Shown here: piece by piece, positions 8,074 to 15,201 of the stretch | How the letters are laid out: each line of letters begins with the position of its first letter | Position numbering within the stretch: the stretch's first letter is position 1 | Assembly: GCA_963629575.1 (NCBI GenBank) | Contig: CAVGIM010000040.1 | Location: forward strand, 1 to 27,384 | DNA from: Hallerella sp963629575 | GTDB taxonomy: Bacteria > Fibrobacterota > Fibrobacteria > Fibrobacterales > Fibrobacteraceae | Direction of reading: 5' to 3' | Length of the DNA stretch: 27,384 nucleotides | The notes under the pieces: generated by a model | Seen by the model: the letters and a program-made list of their open reading frames with translations, nothing else | The model's database searches: none | Told to the model about the DNA's origin: nothing | Program-made: the position numbers and the translations under genes

Positions 8074-9558
8074 TTACTTGGTAGCGACGGCAATTTCGGT
8101 CATTCCCGTCATGCGGGCGCGGAGCCACGCACCGATGATCTCGGTCGGGTGCTGACGAATAGCCTTGTTCACTTCGATAAGCTTGACGTTATCGACGCCG
8201 TTGCCCTTGCCTGCGCCATAGACTTCGCCCAGATCTTCTTTGTTAATCTGCTTCATGAAGTCCTTGAGGAGCGGGATGCAGCGGTTTGCGAAGAGGTAGC
8301 AGCCATATTCGGCGGTATCGCTGATGACGCGATTCATTTCGTAGAGCTTCTTGCGGGCGATGAGGTTCGCAATCAGCGGAATCTCGTGCAAGGTCTCGTA
8401 GTAGGCGCTCATCGGCTTCATGCCCGAAGCGGTCATCGTTTCGAACGCGAGTTCGGAACCGGCCTTGAGCATGGCGACCATGAGAACGCCGCGGTCAAAG
8501 TATTCCTGCTCCGTGATCTTGTCTTCGGATGCGGAAGTCTGTTCGAAGGCGGTCTTGCCGGTCTCTTCGCGCCACGCGAGAAGGTCCTTGTCGCCCGCTT
8601 CCCAGTCCTTCATCATCGTCGCGGAGAATTCGCCCGAAACGATGTCGTCCTGGTGCTTGCGGTAAAGGTCCGTCATGATCTTCTTCAGTTCCACGGAAAG
8701 TTCGTAAGCGCGAATCTTCGCCGGGTTCGAAAGACGGTCCATCATGTTCGTGATGCCGCCGTGCTTCAAGGCTTCGGAAATCGTTTCCCAGCCGTACTGG
8801 AGAAGCTTTGCCGCATAGTGCGGTTCGATGCCTTCCTTGACCATGTGGTCAAAGCCGAGGAGCGTTCCCGTCTGGAGCATTCCGCAGAGAATCGTCTGTT
8901 CGCCCATCAGGTCGGACTTGACTTCGGCGATGAAGGAGCTTTCGAGGACGCCCGCGCGATCCGCATGGAGACCAGCCGCATAGGCCTTCGCGTAGTCCCA
9001 GCCCTTTCCTTCCGGGTCGTGATCCGCCTGAACGGCGATGAGGCAAGGCATACCGAAACCGCGAACATATTCGGCGCGGACTTCGGAACCGGGACCCTTC
9101 GGGGCGCACATGATGACCGTGATGTCTTCGCGAATCTGCTGGCCTTCTTCGATGATGTTGAAGCCGTGGCTGTAGGAAAGGACCGCGCCTTTCTTCATGA
9201 GCGGCATGATCTGCGGAATCACGTTGTGATGCTGCTTGTCCGGTGTGAGGTTGCAAACGAGGTCCGCCGTCGGGATGAGTTCCTGGTAAGTGCCGACCTT
9301 GAAGCCGTTTTCCGTCGCGTTCTTGTAAGAGGCGCGCTTTTCCTGGATGGCGGATTCGCGGAGGGCATAGGAAACGTCGAGTCCGCTGTCGCGCAGGTCA
9401 AGTCCCTGGTGAAGTCCCTGGGCTCCGCAACCGATGATCACGATTTTCTTACCCTGGAGAGCTTCGGTTCCGCGAGAGAACTCGGAAGCTTCCATGAAAC
9501 GGCAATGACCCAGTTCTTCGATTTTCTTGCGAAGAGGGAGCGTATTGAAGTAGTTCAT
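8074..9558 (-). CDS. ilvC: ketol-acid reductoisomerase, class II
   Basis: 494 aa, cytoplasmic, NADPH-dependent; converts acetolactate and acetohydroxybutyrate to the dihydroxy acids of valine, leucine and isoleucine synthesis. Seen: Rossmann motif VIIGCGAQGLHQGLDLRDSG, the phosphate-binding RESAIQEKRASY loop, YSHGFNI with the catalytic His, FIAEVKSDLMGEQ with the metal-binding Asp/Glu, and a duplicated C-terminal helical domain. The length and the second knotted domain mark the long class II form (as in E. coli) rather than the roughly 330-aa class I. The ATG is preceded by GAGGT. It stands alone between a terminator and a repeat region; no other ilv or leu gene is near. Confidence 0.97.
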   Translation of the reverse strand: MNYFNTLPLRKKIEELGHCRFMEASEFSRGTEALQGKKIVIIGCGAQGLHQGLDLRDSGLDVSYALRESAIQEKRASYKNATENGFKVGTYQELIPTADLVCNLTPDKQHHNVIPQIMPLMKKGAVLSYSHGFNIIEEGQQIREDITVIMCAPKGPGSEVRAEYVRGFGMPCLIAVQADHDPEGKGWDYAKAYAAGLHADRAGVLESSFIAEVKSDLMGEQTILCGMLQTGTLLGFDHMVKEGIEPHYAAKLLQYGWETISEALKHGGITNMMDRLSNPAKIRAYELSVELKKIMTDLYRKHQDDIVSGEFSATMMKDWEAGDKDLLAWREETGKTAFEQTSASEDKITEQEYFDRGVLMVAMLKAGSELAFETMTASGMKPMSAYYETLHEIPLIANLIARKKLYEMNRVISDTAEYGCYLFANRCIPLLKDFMKQINKEDLGEVYGAGKGNGVDNVKLIEVNKAIRQHPTEIIGAWLRARMTGMTEIAVATK

Positions 9559-9593
9559 CTTTTACCTCGAATGTAAAAATTGCTTCGGGCGAT

Positions 9594-9599
9594 AATTTA
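9594..9599 (-). promoter_or_regulatory. -10-like box of ilvC
   Basis: Minus-strand TAAATT within TTTTCTAAATTATCG, about 36 nt before the ilvC ATG, with a leader carrying the GAGGT ribosome site. I see no leader peptide or T-box. Confidence 0.4.
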
Positions 9600-9656
9600 G
9601 AAAATTTTTTTGGGAAAAGGCGGTGGACGCTTGACCGATGGTCAGAACTTCGTTAG

Positions 9657-9773
9657 CAGAGCTTAGAGCTTAGAAAAGCAGAGCGATCCGCTTTACGTTT
9701 GAACCTGGACATTTGCGAAACTCAGATCTAAGCTCTCAGTTCTAAGCTCTGATATCCACCCCCAGGGCCACGC
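9657..9773 (+). repeat. dispersed hairpin-forming repeat, copy 1
   Basis: Left arm CAGAGCTTAGAGCTTAGA (9657-9674) is the imperfect reverse complement of the right arm TCTAAGCTCTCAG...CTAAGCTCTG (9727-9751), enclosing a roughly 50-nt loop. Bases 9678-9773 are identical over 96 positions to 11622-11717. The loop contains AAAGC...GCTTT, a smaller inner hairpin. It lies beyond the 3' end of the FISUMP gene, in the same orientation as copies 2 and 3. No ORF is present. The stretch 9600-9656 before it holds nothing I recognise. Confidence 0.9.
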
Positions 9774-9810
9774 TTTTTAGAGAATTCTGTTTACCGTCAT
9801 TCTGGAGAGG

Positions 9811-9845
9811 CTAAAAGCCCCGACCCGCCTGCTGCGGGCAGGTCG
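9811..9845 (-). terminator. terminator-like hairpin behind the FISUMP gene
   Basis: On the minus strand CGACCTGCC and GGCGGGTCG (9 bp, one wobble) flank a 7-nt loop and are followed by GGGGCTTTTAG. It lies about 60 nt after the lipoprotein stop. The T run is short, so it may also be part of a repeated palindrome. Confidence 0.5.
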
Positions 9846-9852
9846 CTTAACG

Positions 9853-9896
9853 AACTCTCCACATTCCACTCTTCACTCTCAACACTCCCCTCTCCG
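9853..9896 (+). repeat. TC-rich degenerate short repeat
   Basis: A stretch built from variants of CTCTTCACTC/CTCCACA with a loose 7-base rhythm and almost no G. A related stretch lies on the other side of the FISUMP gene at 11879-11914. Confidence 0.5.
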
Positions 9897-9902
9897 ATTG
9901 GC

Positions 9903-11501
9903 TCAGTCCTTGAGACAACGGACAGATAGTGAGTACGTCTTAATTAAGCTCCTAATTTCGTAATTGTAATTATGATTGATAACGAAATGATAGCCCGAGA
10001 GCGCATCTTCCTCCGTCAAGGACCAGAATCTCGCTATTTCTAGGACGGAAACGGACGAAGAATTATACCTATCGCCCGCAGGAAGCGCCCCAAATCCGAA
10101 TTCGTCAGAGCCATTGTAACCGGACCATCCGCTTGTGGCTTTTAGCGCAAGAGCGACAGACTCTCCTGTCATATTGGCGGAGACATACGCCAGAAGAGTC
10201 CTCCATTCCGTCGTATCGGGAAGGTGCCAGCCCTCGGGACAGACGCCGCGAACCTTCCCGCTCGCGGAACACGTTTTTTCTTTTCCGCAGCCCTTTGCCG
10301 TCGAGGAAAACACAGCGGCCGAATCCACCGCCGCGGCCCACGTGTAAAGACGACCATAGGTTTCGCAGTACTGCGCGTCATCGTTATAGCAGTAGCTCTT
10401 TGCCGAGCCTTCGTTGTAGTCAAAGTTCAGGTTCTCCGCCATCCAGACTTGCGTGCCTATCTGGACAGTCCTGTAAACTTGCCCGTCACGCTCGTCCAAA
10501 ACCAACGGTTCCGTACTGATTTCCCATGCGCCGTTCCCGCAAAGGAAGAGGGAATCCTTGAACACATACTGGCTGTCGTTTACGCCCGCGATGCAAGTCT
10601 TCCCGAGGAACTTTTCGCGGTCGGTCTCCTCTCGCCAGAAGTTGCAGTCGGTGGCGGCGAAGGTACCACTCGAAAGGATTTCCTTGAACCCGGCGGAATC
10701 GGTTGCATTCATGGCAAGCGCACAAAAGAGTTTTTCAACAGCGGAAAGCGAGTCCGCGTCCCCGTACCCCGCCATGCACACGTATCCGCTGTCCAGTTCG
10801 TACTGGCTCTCCATGGAGCACTTCTTGCCGGTGGCCCTTTCGCCCGAGGTCGCCAGGCGCCACTTGTATGCGCCGGAGGAATCCTTTCGGCAAATGTAGC
10901 CGGAAGACACCAGGTCGAAGTTTTCCTTCGCGCAGACATAGCCAGTCGTTTTCTCGATCGATGTCGCTTCGCGGAAGGCGTATTCGCCGTCCGTTTCGAC
11001 GCAGGACGAATCCCCGATGACGGTGTTTACGCTTTTTTCCGTACACGTCGGTATTGCGGAGCTTGAACTTTCGATGGAAGAGCTGGACGCCTGCGAAGAG
11101 CAGGAAGCATTTACCGACGAACTGGAGCTATTAACTTCGCCGGAAGAGCTGGACGTTCCGGATTTTTCCGACGAGCTGGAACCGTTTGCCGAGGAACTCG
11201 AGCCTTTCGAACCGCTGGAATTCTTGGCATCCGACGAAGACGACGTTTCCGTGTCCGAGGAATCCGCCGCGGTCCACTTGCCGTCCGCGCAGACGTAGAG
11301 CGCGCTGTCCGCTCCGACATAGGCGGAATCGAGCCCGAGAGAGTCCGAGCATTCGGGGAGGTCGTCTTTCGAATCGAAGACGTTTACGCTTTCCCCTTTC
11401 GAAGAGGTGGAAGAGTCCGATCCGCAGGCGGTAAGCGCAAGGAACGCTCCCGCGAAAGCGAGCGACCCGCAGAGAGCGAAAAGCCGTGATTTCCTGACCA
11501 T
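9903..11501 (-). CDS. FISUMP-domain surface lipoprotein
   Basis: 532 aa from the ATG at 11501, chosen because TAGGAG lies 9 nt upstream and the protein then opens with a lipoprotein signal (MVRKSRLFALCGSLAFAGAF, lipobox LTAC, lipidated Cys26). Residues about 82-150 are a Ser-rich linker (SSSS repeats with Gly, Asn and Glu). About 155-335 holds Cys-containing repeats of the form TGYVC/SGYIC...YKWR. About 335-532 is the Fibrobacter FISUMP domain: VQIGTQVWMAENLNF, SYCYNDDAQYCETYGRLYTW, GVCPEGWHLPDTTEW and SVRCLKD at the end. Expected on the outer membrane surface. The function of FISUMP proteins is not established; binding or adhesion is only a guess. The gene is bracketed by direct repeats. Confidence 0.93.
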   Translation of the reverse strand: MVRKSRLFALCGSLAFAGAFLALTACGSDSSTSSKGESVNVFDSKDDLPECSDSLGLDSAYVGADSALYVCADGKWTAADSSDTETSSSSDAKNSSGSKGSSSSANGSSSSEKSGTSSSSGEVNSSSSSVNASCSSQASSSSIESSSSAIPTCTEKSVNTVIGDSSCVETDGEYAFREATSIEKTTGYVCAKENFDLVSSGYICRKDSSGAYKWRLATSGERATGKKCSMESQYELDSGYVCMAGYGDADSLSAVEKLFCALAMNATDSAGFKEILSSGTFAATDCNFWREETDREKFLGKTCIAGVNDSQYVFKDSLFLCGNGAWEISTEPLVLDERDGQVYRTVQIGTQVWMAENLNFDYNEGSAKSYCYNDDAQYCETYGRLYTWAAAVDSAAVFSSTAKGCGKEKTCSASGKVRGVCPEGWHLPDTTEWRTLLAYVSANMTGESVALALKATSGWSGYNGSDEFGFGALPAGDRYNSSSVSVLEIARFWSLTEEDALSGYHFVINHNYNYEIRSLIKTYSLSVRCLKD

Positions 11502-11586
11502 CTGTTTTTCTCCTATCGAAAACCTTTGTTTATTCGTCAAAAGAAATGTAAAAAAAAAAACAGGATTGTCAATGTCAGGGCTTAGA

Positions 11587-11717
11587 CAGAGCTTAGTTGA
11601 GAGAACTTAGAGCTTAGAGTCGCAGAGCGATCCGCTTTACGTTTGAACCTGGACATTTGCGAAACTCAGATCTAAGCTCTCAGTTCTAAGCTCTGATATC
11701 CACCCCCAGGGCCACGC
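11587..11717 (+). repeat. dispersed hairpin-forming repeat, copy 2
   Basis: Begins CAGAGCTTAGTTGAGAG and carries a longer left arm than copy 1 (11587-11618), pairing with 11668-11695. Bases 11622-11717 match copy 1 exactly. It is followed after 5 bp by copy 3, so the pair is a tandem array with a 136-bp period. A partial start (CAGGGCTTAGA, from 11577) just before it hints at a decayed further unit. Confidence 0.92.
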
Positions 11718-11722
11718 GGTGT

Positions 11723-11831
11723 CAGAGCTTAGTTGAGAGAACTTAGAGCTTAGAAAAGCAGAGCGATCCGCTTTACGTTTGAACCTGGACATTTGCGAAA
11801 CCCAGATCTAAGCTCCAAGCTCTAGGCTCTG
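11723..11831 (+). repeat. dispersed hairpin-forming repeat, copy 3
   Basis: Left arm and loop nearly identical to copies 1 and 2. The right arm differs at several positions (CTCCAAGCTCTAGGCTCTG), and the tail after the hairpin (GATATCCACCC in the others) is lost. It is therefore an older or partly converted copy. The arms still pair over most of their length. Confidence 0.9.
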
Positions 11832-11878
11832 ACCGCGCTCCAGGATGACCGCTAGAAGTAAAAGTTCGCTCGGAGTCC

Positions 11879-11914
11879 CACTCTTCACCCTTCACCCTTC
11901 ACTCTCCACTCTTC
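11879..11914 (+). repeat. TC-rich 7-base short tandem repeat
   Basis: Consecutive variants of CTTCACC (CTTCACC, CTTCACC, CTTCACT, CTCCACT, CTTCC). Related to the stretch at 9853-9896. The rest of the gap between copy 3 and rel (11832-11878 and 11915-11947) shows no gene. Confidence 0.6.
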
Positions 11915-11947
11915 CTTGCCCAACTCCCCGGATTCCAGTTTTCAAAT

Positions 11948-11971
11948 TTGACAAAAACGTAACGTTTTGTC
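11948..11971 (+). promoter_or_regulatory. inverted repeat overlapping a TTGACA element upstream of rel
   Basis: GACAAAA(A)CG and CGTTTTGTC form 9-bp arms with one bulged A around a 3-nt centre (11950-11971). TTGACA at 11948-11953 overlaps the left arm and has the sequence of a -35, but no good -10 lies at normal spacing. It could be an operator or a protein-binding dyad controlling rel. Confidence 0.4.
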
Positions 11972-12034
11972 GGCGATTCCAGATACTTTTTCGCGAATTC
12001 AGCGAATTTTCAAAACTTTTTTGCCTTTTTTTGA

Positions 12035-12042
12035 TAAATTTG
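12035..12042 (+). promoter_or_regulatory. -10-like box just before the rel start
   Basis: TAAATTTG; the TAAATT hexamer ends 7 nt before the A of the ATG, so a transcript starting at the usual distance would begin at the start codon. No Shine-Dalgarno is present. The box fits both a -10 and the TAnnTTTG -7 box of Bacteroidota. Confidence 0.45.
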
Positions 12043-12046
12043 GAAC

Positions 12047-14194
12047 ATGCCGACGGAAGTTCTACAGCCCTCCCAGGAGCACATTGTACAGGTGCTCATG
12101 AAGAAAAATCCTGCCCTGGACGAGCAGAAACTGCGGAGCGCCATTGCCTTCATCGCCGAAGCGCACAAGGGTCAATTCCGAAAAAGCGGAATGCCCTACA
12201 CGGAACATCCCTACGAAGTGGCGAAAATCATCGCCGATATGAAACTCGACACGTCTTCGGTCCTCGCGGGGCTCTTGCACGACGTCGTCGAGGATACCCC
12301 GCATACGCTCTCGGAAATCAAGACCCGGTTCGGCGAAGACACCGCATTCATGGTCGATGCGGTCACGAAGATTTCCGCCGCCCAGAAACAGGGAAGCAAG
12401 ATAGAGCAGAAGGCGGAAACCTACCGCAAGTTCATCAGCGCGATGGCGAAGGATCCGCGGGTCATCATGATAAAGATAGCGGACCGCCTGCACAACATGC
12501 GCACGCTTCAATACATGAAGCCCGAAAAGAGAAAGGTCATCGCGCAAGAGACCCTCGACATCTATACGCCGCTCACCCACAGGTTCGGCCTTTACCAGTT
12601 CAAGTCCGAGCTGGAAGACCTCGCGTTCAAATACCTGAACCCGGTCGAATACAGAAAAATCGTCGATCACCTGCTCTCTACCAAGGAAGAGCGCGAACGC
12701 TACATCAAGTCCGTCATCGGGCCACTCCAGATAAAGCTCGCCCTCGAGGATTTCGACTGCACGATCCAGGGGCGCACAAAGAACATCTACAGCATTTACG
12801 GAAAGACGCTTAGCCGAGGCTGCAAGCTCGACGAAATCTTTGACATATTCGCCATACGGATCATCGTGGAAACGCTTCCCGAATGCTATCTCGCGCTTGG
12901 CTACGTGCACAACCTCTGGACCCCCATCCAGGGGCTTTTCAAGGATTACATCGCGACGCCGAAGCCAAACCTTTACCAGAGCATCCACACGACGGTCATC
13001 GGTCCGGAAAACAAGATGGTCGAAGTCCAGATTCGCACCAAGGACATGGATCTCACCGCCGAAAAGGGATTTGCCGCGCACTGGGCCTACAAGCTGGAAA
13101 CGGGCAGGAGCGGCGAAGAACTCGAATGGATAGACAGGCTAGCGAAGCTCCAGGCGGAAATTCCCAATTCCACCGAATACCTGAACTTTCTCCGGATGGA
13201 CCTGAAAAACGGATCCGTCACCGTGTTTACGCCAAAGGGCGATTCCATCGAACTTCCCGAAGGCAGCACGATTCTCGACTTCGCCTTTGCGGTACATACG
13301 GAACTCGGCCTCCACTGTGTCGGCGCGCGGATCAACGGCGACGTCATCAGCGCGACAAGCGCGCTCCCGAACGGTTCGACGGTCCAGATTCTCACCAGCC
13401 ACAACCAGAATCCCCAGCCCGAATGGCTCGAAATCGTCCGGACGGAAAAGGCAAAGCAGGAACTCCGCCGCTGGATGCGCACAAGCATCGACAAGGAAGC
13501 CCAGGCGTTAGGCAAGGAACTGTGGCAGCGCGAACTTCGCGTATTCAAGATCCAGAAACCCGCGGAACAGCCGAAACCGGAAGAAATCTGCGCGTTCTTC
13601 GGCGTGAAAAGCGTCGAGGAGTTTTATGACAGGCTTGGCCAGGGAGACATGGAACTTTCCGAACTGGAAAGGTTCATCCAGAAGATCCACCCCGAGAAAT
13701 TCCGGGATGCGGACCCGACATCTCCCGTCCGGCTCTTTGTCACGGATGCGGCGGACAAGTCGCAGCTCCCCGTCGAAGTCGGGAACGAATCGAGCCTGCT
13801 TATCCATTTTGCAAACTGCTGCTCCCCTATTCCCGGCGAATCGATCGTCGGAGCGCTCATCCCGAAGCACGGCATCGAAGTGCACCGCAAGGACTGCCCA
13901 AGACTTGCGGAGGTTCCGGAATCGAGACGCATTTCAATGGAATGGAACAAGGATTCGAATCAGGAATTTTCTGTCCACCTGAAAATCGAGACGGACGACC
14001 GCAAGGGAATCACCGCGGATATTCTAGACAAGCTTTCCGAAGCGAAGGTCTTCATCGAGCGCATGAGCGTCGTATCGGCCAAGAAGTCCGGCAGAATCCG
14101 TCTCGTCTTCCGCATTGCGCGACGCAACCTGCTCGAAAGTCTGGTATCCGCGATTCAAAAGGTTCCCGGAGTCCACGAGGTAAAGCGCCTATGA
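12047..14194 (+). CDS. rel: bifunctional (p)ppGpp synthetase/hydrolase, long-form Rel
   Basis: 715 aa, cytoplasmic and ribosome-associated; makes and degrades the alarmone (p)ppGpp. Domains: HD hydrolase, with His54 in YTEHPYEVA, His78-Asp79 in LLHDVVEDT and Asp146 in KIADRLHNM, so hydrolysis should be intact; synthetase, with GRTKNIYSIYGK (about 242-253), Asp266 in FDIFAIR, YQSIHTTVIGP and EVQIRT (Glu326); TGS domain (about 385-450, VTVFTPKGDSIELPEGSTI); a Cys-containing region (NCCSPIPGESIVG...HRKDCP); and a C-terminal ACT domain (FSVHLKIETDDRKGITADIL). The RFKD motif of bifunctional enzymes reads LFKD here, closer to the bifunctional than to the ExDD monofunctional type. Normal length. There is no ribosome site before the ATG. 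The stop overlaps the start of the next gene by 3 bp within ATGA. Confidence 0.96.
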   Translation: MPTEVLQPSQEHIVQVLMKKNPALDEQKLRSAIAFIAEAHKGQFRKSGMPYTEHPYEVAKIIADMKLDTSSVLAGLLHDVVEDTPHTLSEIKTRFGEDTAFMVDAVTKISAAQKQGSKIEQKAETYRKFISAMAKDPRVIMIKIADRLHNMRTLQYMKPEKRKVIAQETLDIYTPLTHRFGLYQFKSELEDLAFKYLNPVEYRKIVDHLLSTKEERERYIKSVIGPLQIKLALEDFDCTIQGRTKNIYSIYGKTLSRGCKLDEIFDIFAIRIIVETLPECYLALGYVHNLWTPIQGLFKDYIATPKPNLYQSIHTTVIGPENKMVEVQIRTKDMDLTAEKGFAAHWAYKLETGRSGEELEWIDRLAKLQAEIPNSTEYLNFLRMDLKNGSVTVFTPKGDSIELPEGSTILDFAFAVHTELGLHCVGARINGDVISATSALPNGSTVQILTSHNQNPQPEWLEIVRTEKAKQELRRWMRTSIDKEAQALGKELWQRELRVFKIQKPAEQPKPEEICAFFGVKSVEEFYDRLGQGDMELSELERFIQKIHPEKFRDADPTSPVRLFVTDAADKSQLPVEVGNESSLLIHFANCCSPIPGESIVGALIPKHGIEVHRKDCPRLAEVPESRRISMEWNKDSNQEFSVHLKIETDDRKGITADILDKLSEAKVFIERMSVVSAKKSGRIRLVFRIARRNLLESLVSAIQKVPGVHEVKRL

Positions 14195-14781
14195 TGACCC
14201 TCTCGCTAGCCCATCCCGTCGAAGACGAAACCGTCAGAAACCGGGCGTTCAACTGCCGGATGCGAAACCGCCGCTACGAAGAAGTCTTCTATGCGTTCAG
14301 CGCGCTCACACCCGTCATCATGCAAAAGGACGTGACGAATCGGCGGGAATGGTTTGCCTCCATCGGCGAAAAGGTCGGCGAGTGCGAAAAGTCGCTCGAA
14401 GCCTGCCTCGAATACGCGCAAGCGTCCGTCTTCTTTGGAAAGATCGAAAAAATCGGCCGCTACTCGACCGAAAATCCGCGCGGAATCCTGCAAGAGGAAC
14501 TTCTGCTCGTGTTTTTTCTGAGCGAACTCCAATCGACGACCCGCTACCTGATTTCCCGCATCGAAACGGACAAGGAGCTCCAGAACATGGACTCCGAAAT
14601 GGAAATCAAGAAAAGCGGCGCCTATGTTTCCGGATTCATATCGAACATGCACAAGAACCTGAACGCGCTGAACCTCGCGACGGAAAAGGAGTTTCGCGAT
14701 CTCCAGGCGCACATCAAGGAACGCTTCGAAATCGGAAACGAACTGTTCGGGACGCTCCAGGAAGTACAACACTTTTACTGA
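14191..14781 (+). CDS. helical protein of unknown function between rel and nuo
   Basis: 196 aa from the ATG at 14191, which overlaps the rel stop (ATGA), so translation is probably coupled; a second in-frame ATG follows directly (14194). The frame stays open upstream inside rel, but that part is a shadow. Charged, rich in Glu, Lys and Leu, predicted mostly alpha-helical, with no signal peptide, no membrane segment and no catalytic motif I recognise. Notable parts are the basic N-terminal stretch FNCRMRNRRYEEVFYAF, ILQEELLLVFFLSELQ in the middle and a long C-terminal helix. It might be a Rel or complex I accessory factor from its position alone; nothing in the sequence proves it. Confidence 0.8.
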   Translation: MMTLSLAHPVEDETVRNRAFNCRMRNRRYEEVFYAFSALTPVIMQKDVTNRREWFASIGEKVGECEKSLEACLEYAQASVFFGKIEKIGRYSTENPRGILQEELLLVFFLSELQSTTRYLISRIETDKELQNMDSEMEIKKSGAYVSGFISNMHKNLNALNLATEKEFRDLQAHIKERFEIGNELFGTLQEVQHFY

Positions 14782-14814
14782 CAGGATTTTTAAAACGAAC
14801 TCGCAGGAACGTCT

Positions 14815-15201
14815 ATGGAACTCTCTGAATACTTCATTCTGGCATTTTTTCTCGCGCTAGGCGCGGTCGTCGCCGGCGGCGCCATCGTTTTCGGCAAGCT
14901 TCTCGGCTACCGGAGCAAGGACACGAAGAACAAGTTTTCGCCCTACGAATGCGGAATGCAGACCGTCGGAAACGCCCGGATCCAGTTCAAGGTCGGCTAC
15001 TATCTCTTTGCGCTCCTCTTTCTAGTCTTTGACGTCGAAGCGCTATTTCTCTTCCCCGTCCTTCTCGAATTCGGGCCGATTGTCGCCGGGAAAACGTCCC
15101 TTTCGCCCGTTCTCGTCGCGATCGATCTCGTACTTTTTCTCGCCGTGCTGACCGCCGGCCTCGCCTACGCCTGGAAAAAAGGAATTCTCAAATGGGAATA
15201 A
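14815..15201 (+). CDS. nuoA: NADH-quinone oxidoreductase subunit A
   Basis: 128 aa, inner membrane, three transmembrane helices. Part of the complex I connecting region near the quinone site. YECG (about 44-47) in the loop and FDVEALFLFP in the second helix are family hallmarks. AGGA stands 9 nt before the ATG. It begins the nuo cluster 33 bp after the preceding gene with no terminator between them, and its stop overlaps the nuoBC start by 10 bp. Confidence 0.96.
   Translation: MELSEYFILAFFLALGAVVAGGAIVFGKLLGYRSKDTKNKFSPYECGMQTVGNARIQFKVGYYLFALLFLVFDVEALFLFPVLLEFGPIVAGKTSLSPVLVAIDLVLFLAVLTAGLAYAWKKGILKWE

Noticed and set aside
7920..8093. 58-residue N-terminal extension of the pectate lyase
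   Set aside because: The extension has no ribosome site, spans the palindrome and would bury the signal peptide; the ATG at 7919 has AAAGGAG.
7930..9576. 548-codon plus-strand frame opposite ilvC
   Set aside because: It mirrors ilvC exactly; composition is Arg/His/Phe-rich as expected from antisense of a GC-rich gene, and there is no domain or ribosome site.
9657..11831. CRISPR array
   Set aside because: Only three copies, over 100 bp each, without regular short spacers and no cas genes.
9657..11831. IS element or composite transposon
   Set aside because: The repeats are direct, contain no transposase frame, and I see no clear target-site duplication.
11948..11987. Complete sigma-70 promoter from TTGACA to GATACT
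   Set aside because: The two hexamers are 28 bp apart, too far for a normal promoter; only the dyad was kept.
13942..14190. Upstream extension of the 196-aa gene into rel
   Set aside because: The extension lies wholly inside the conserved ACT domain of rel in another frame; the ATGA overlap gives a normal coupled start.
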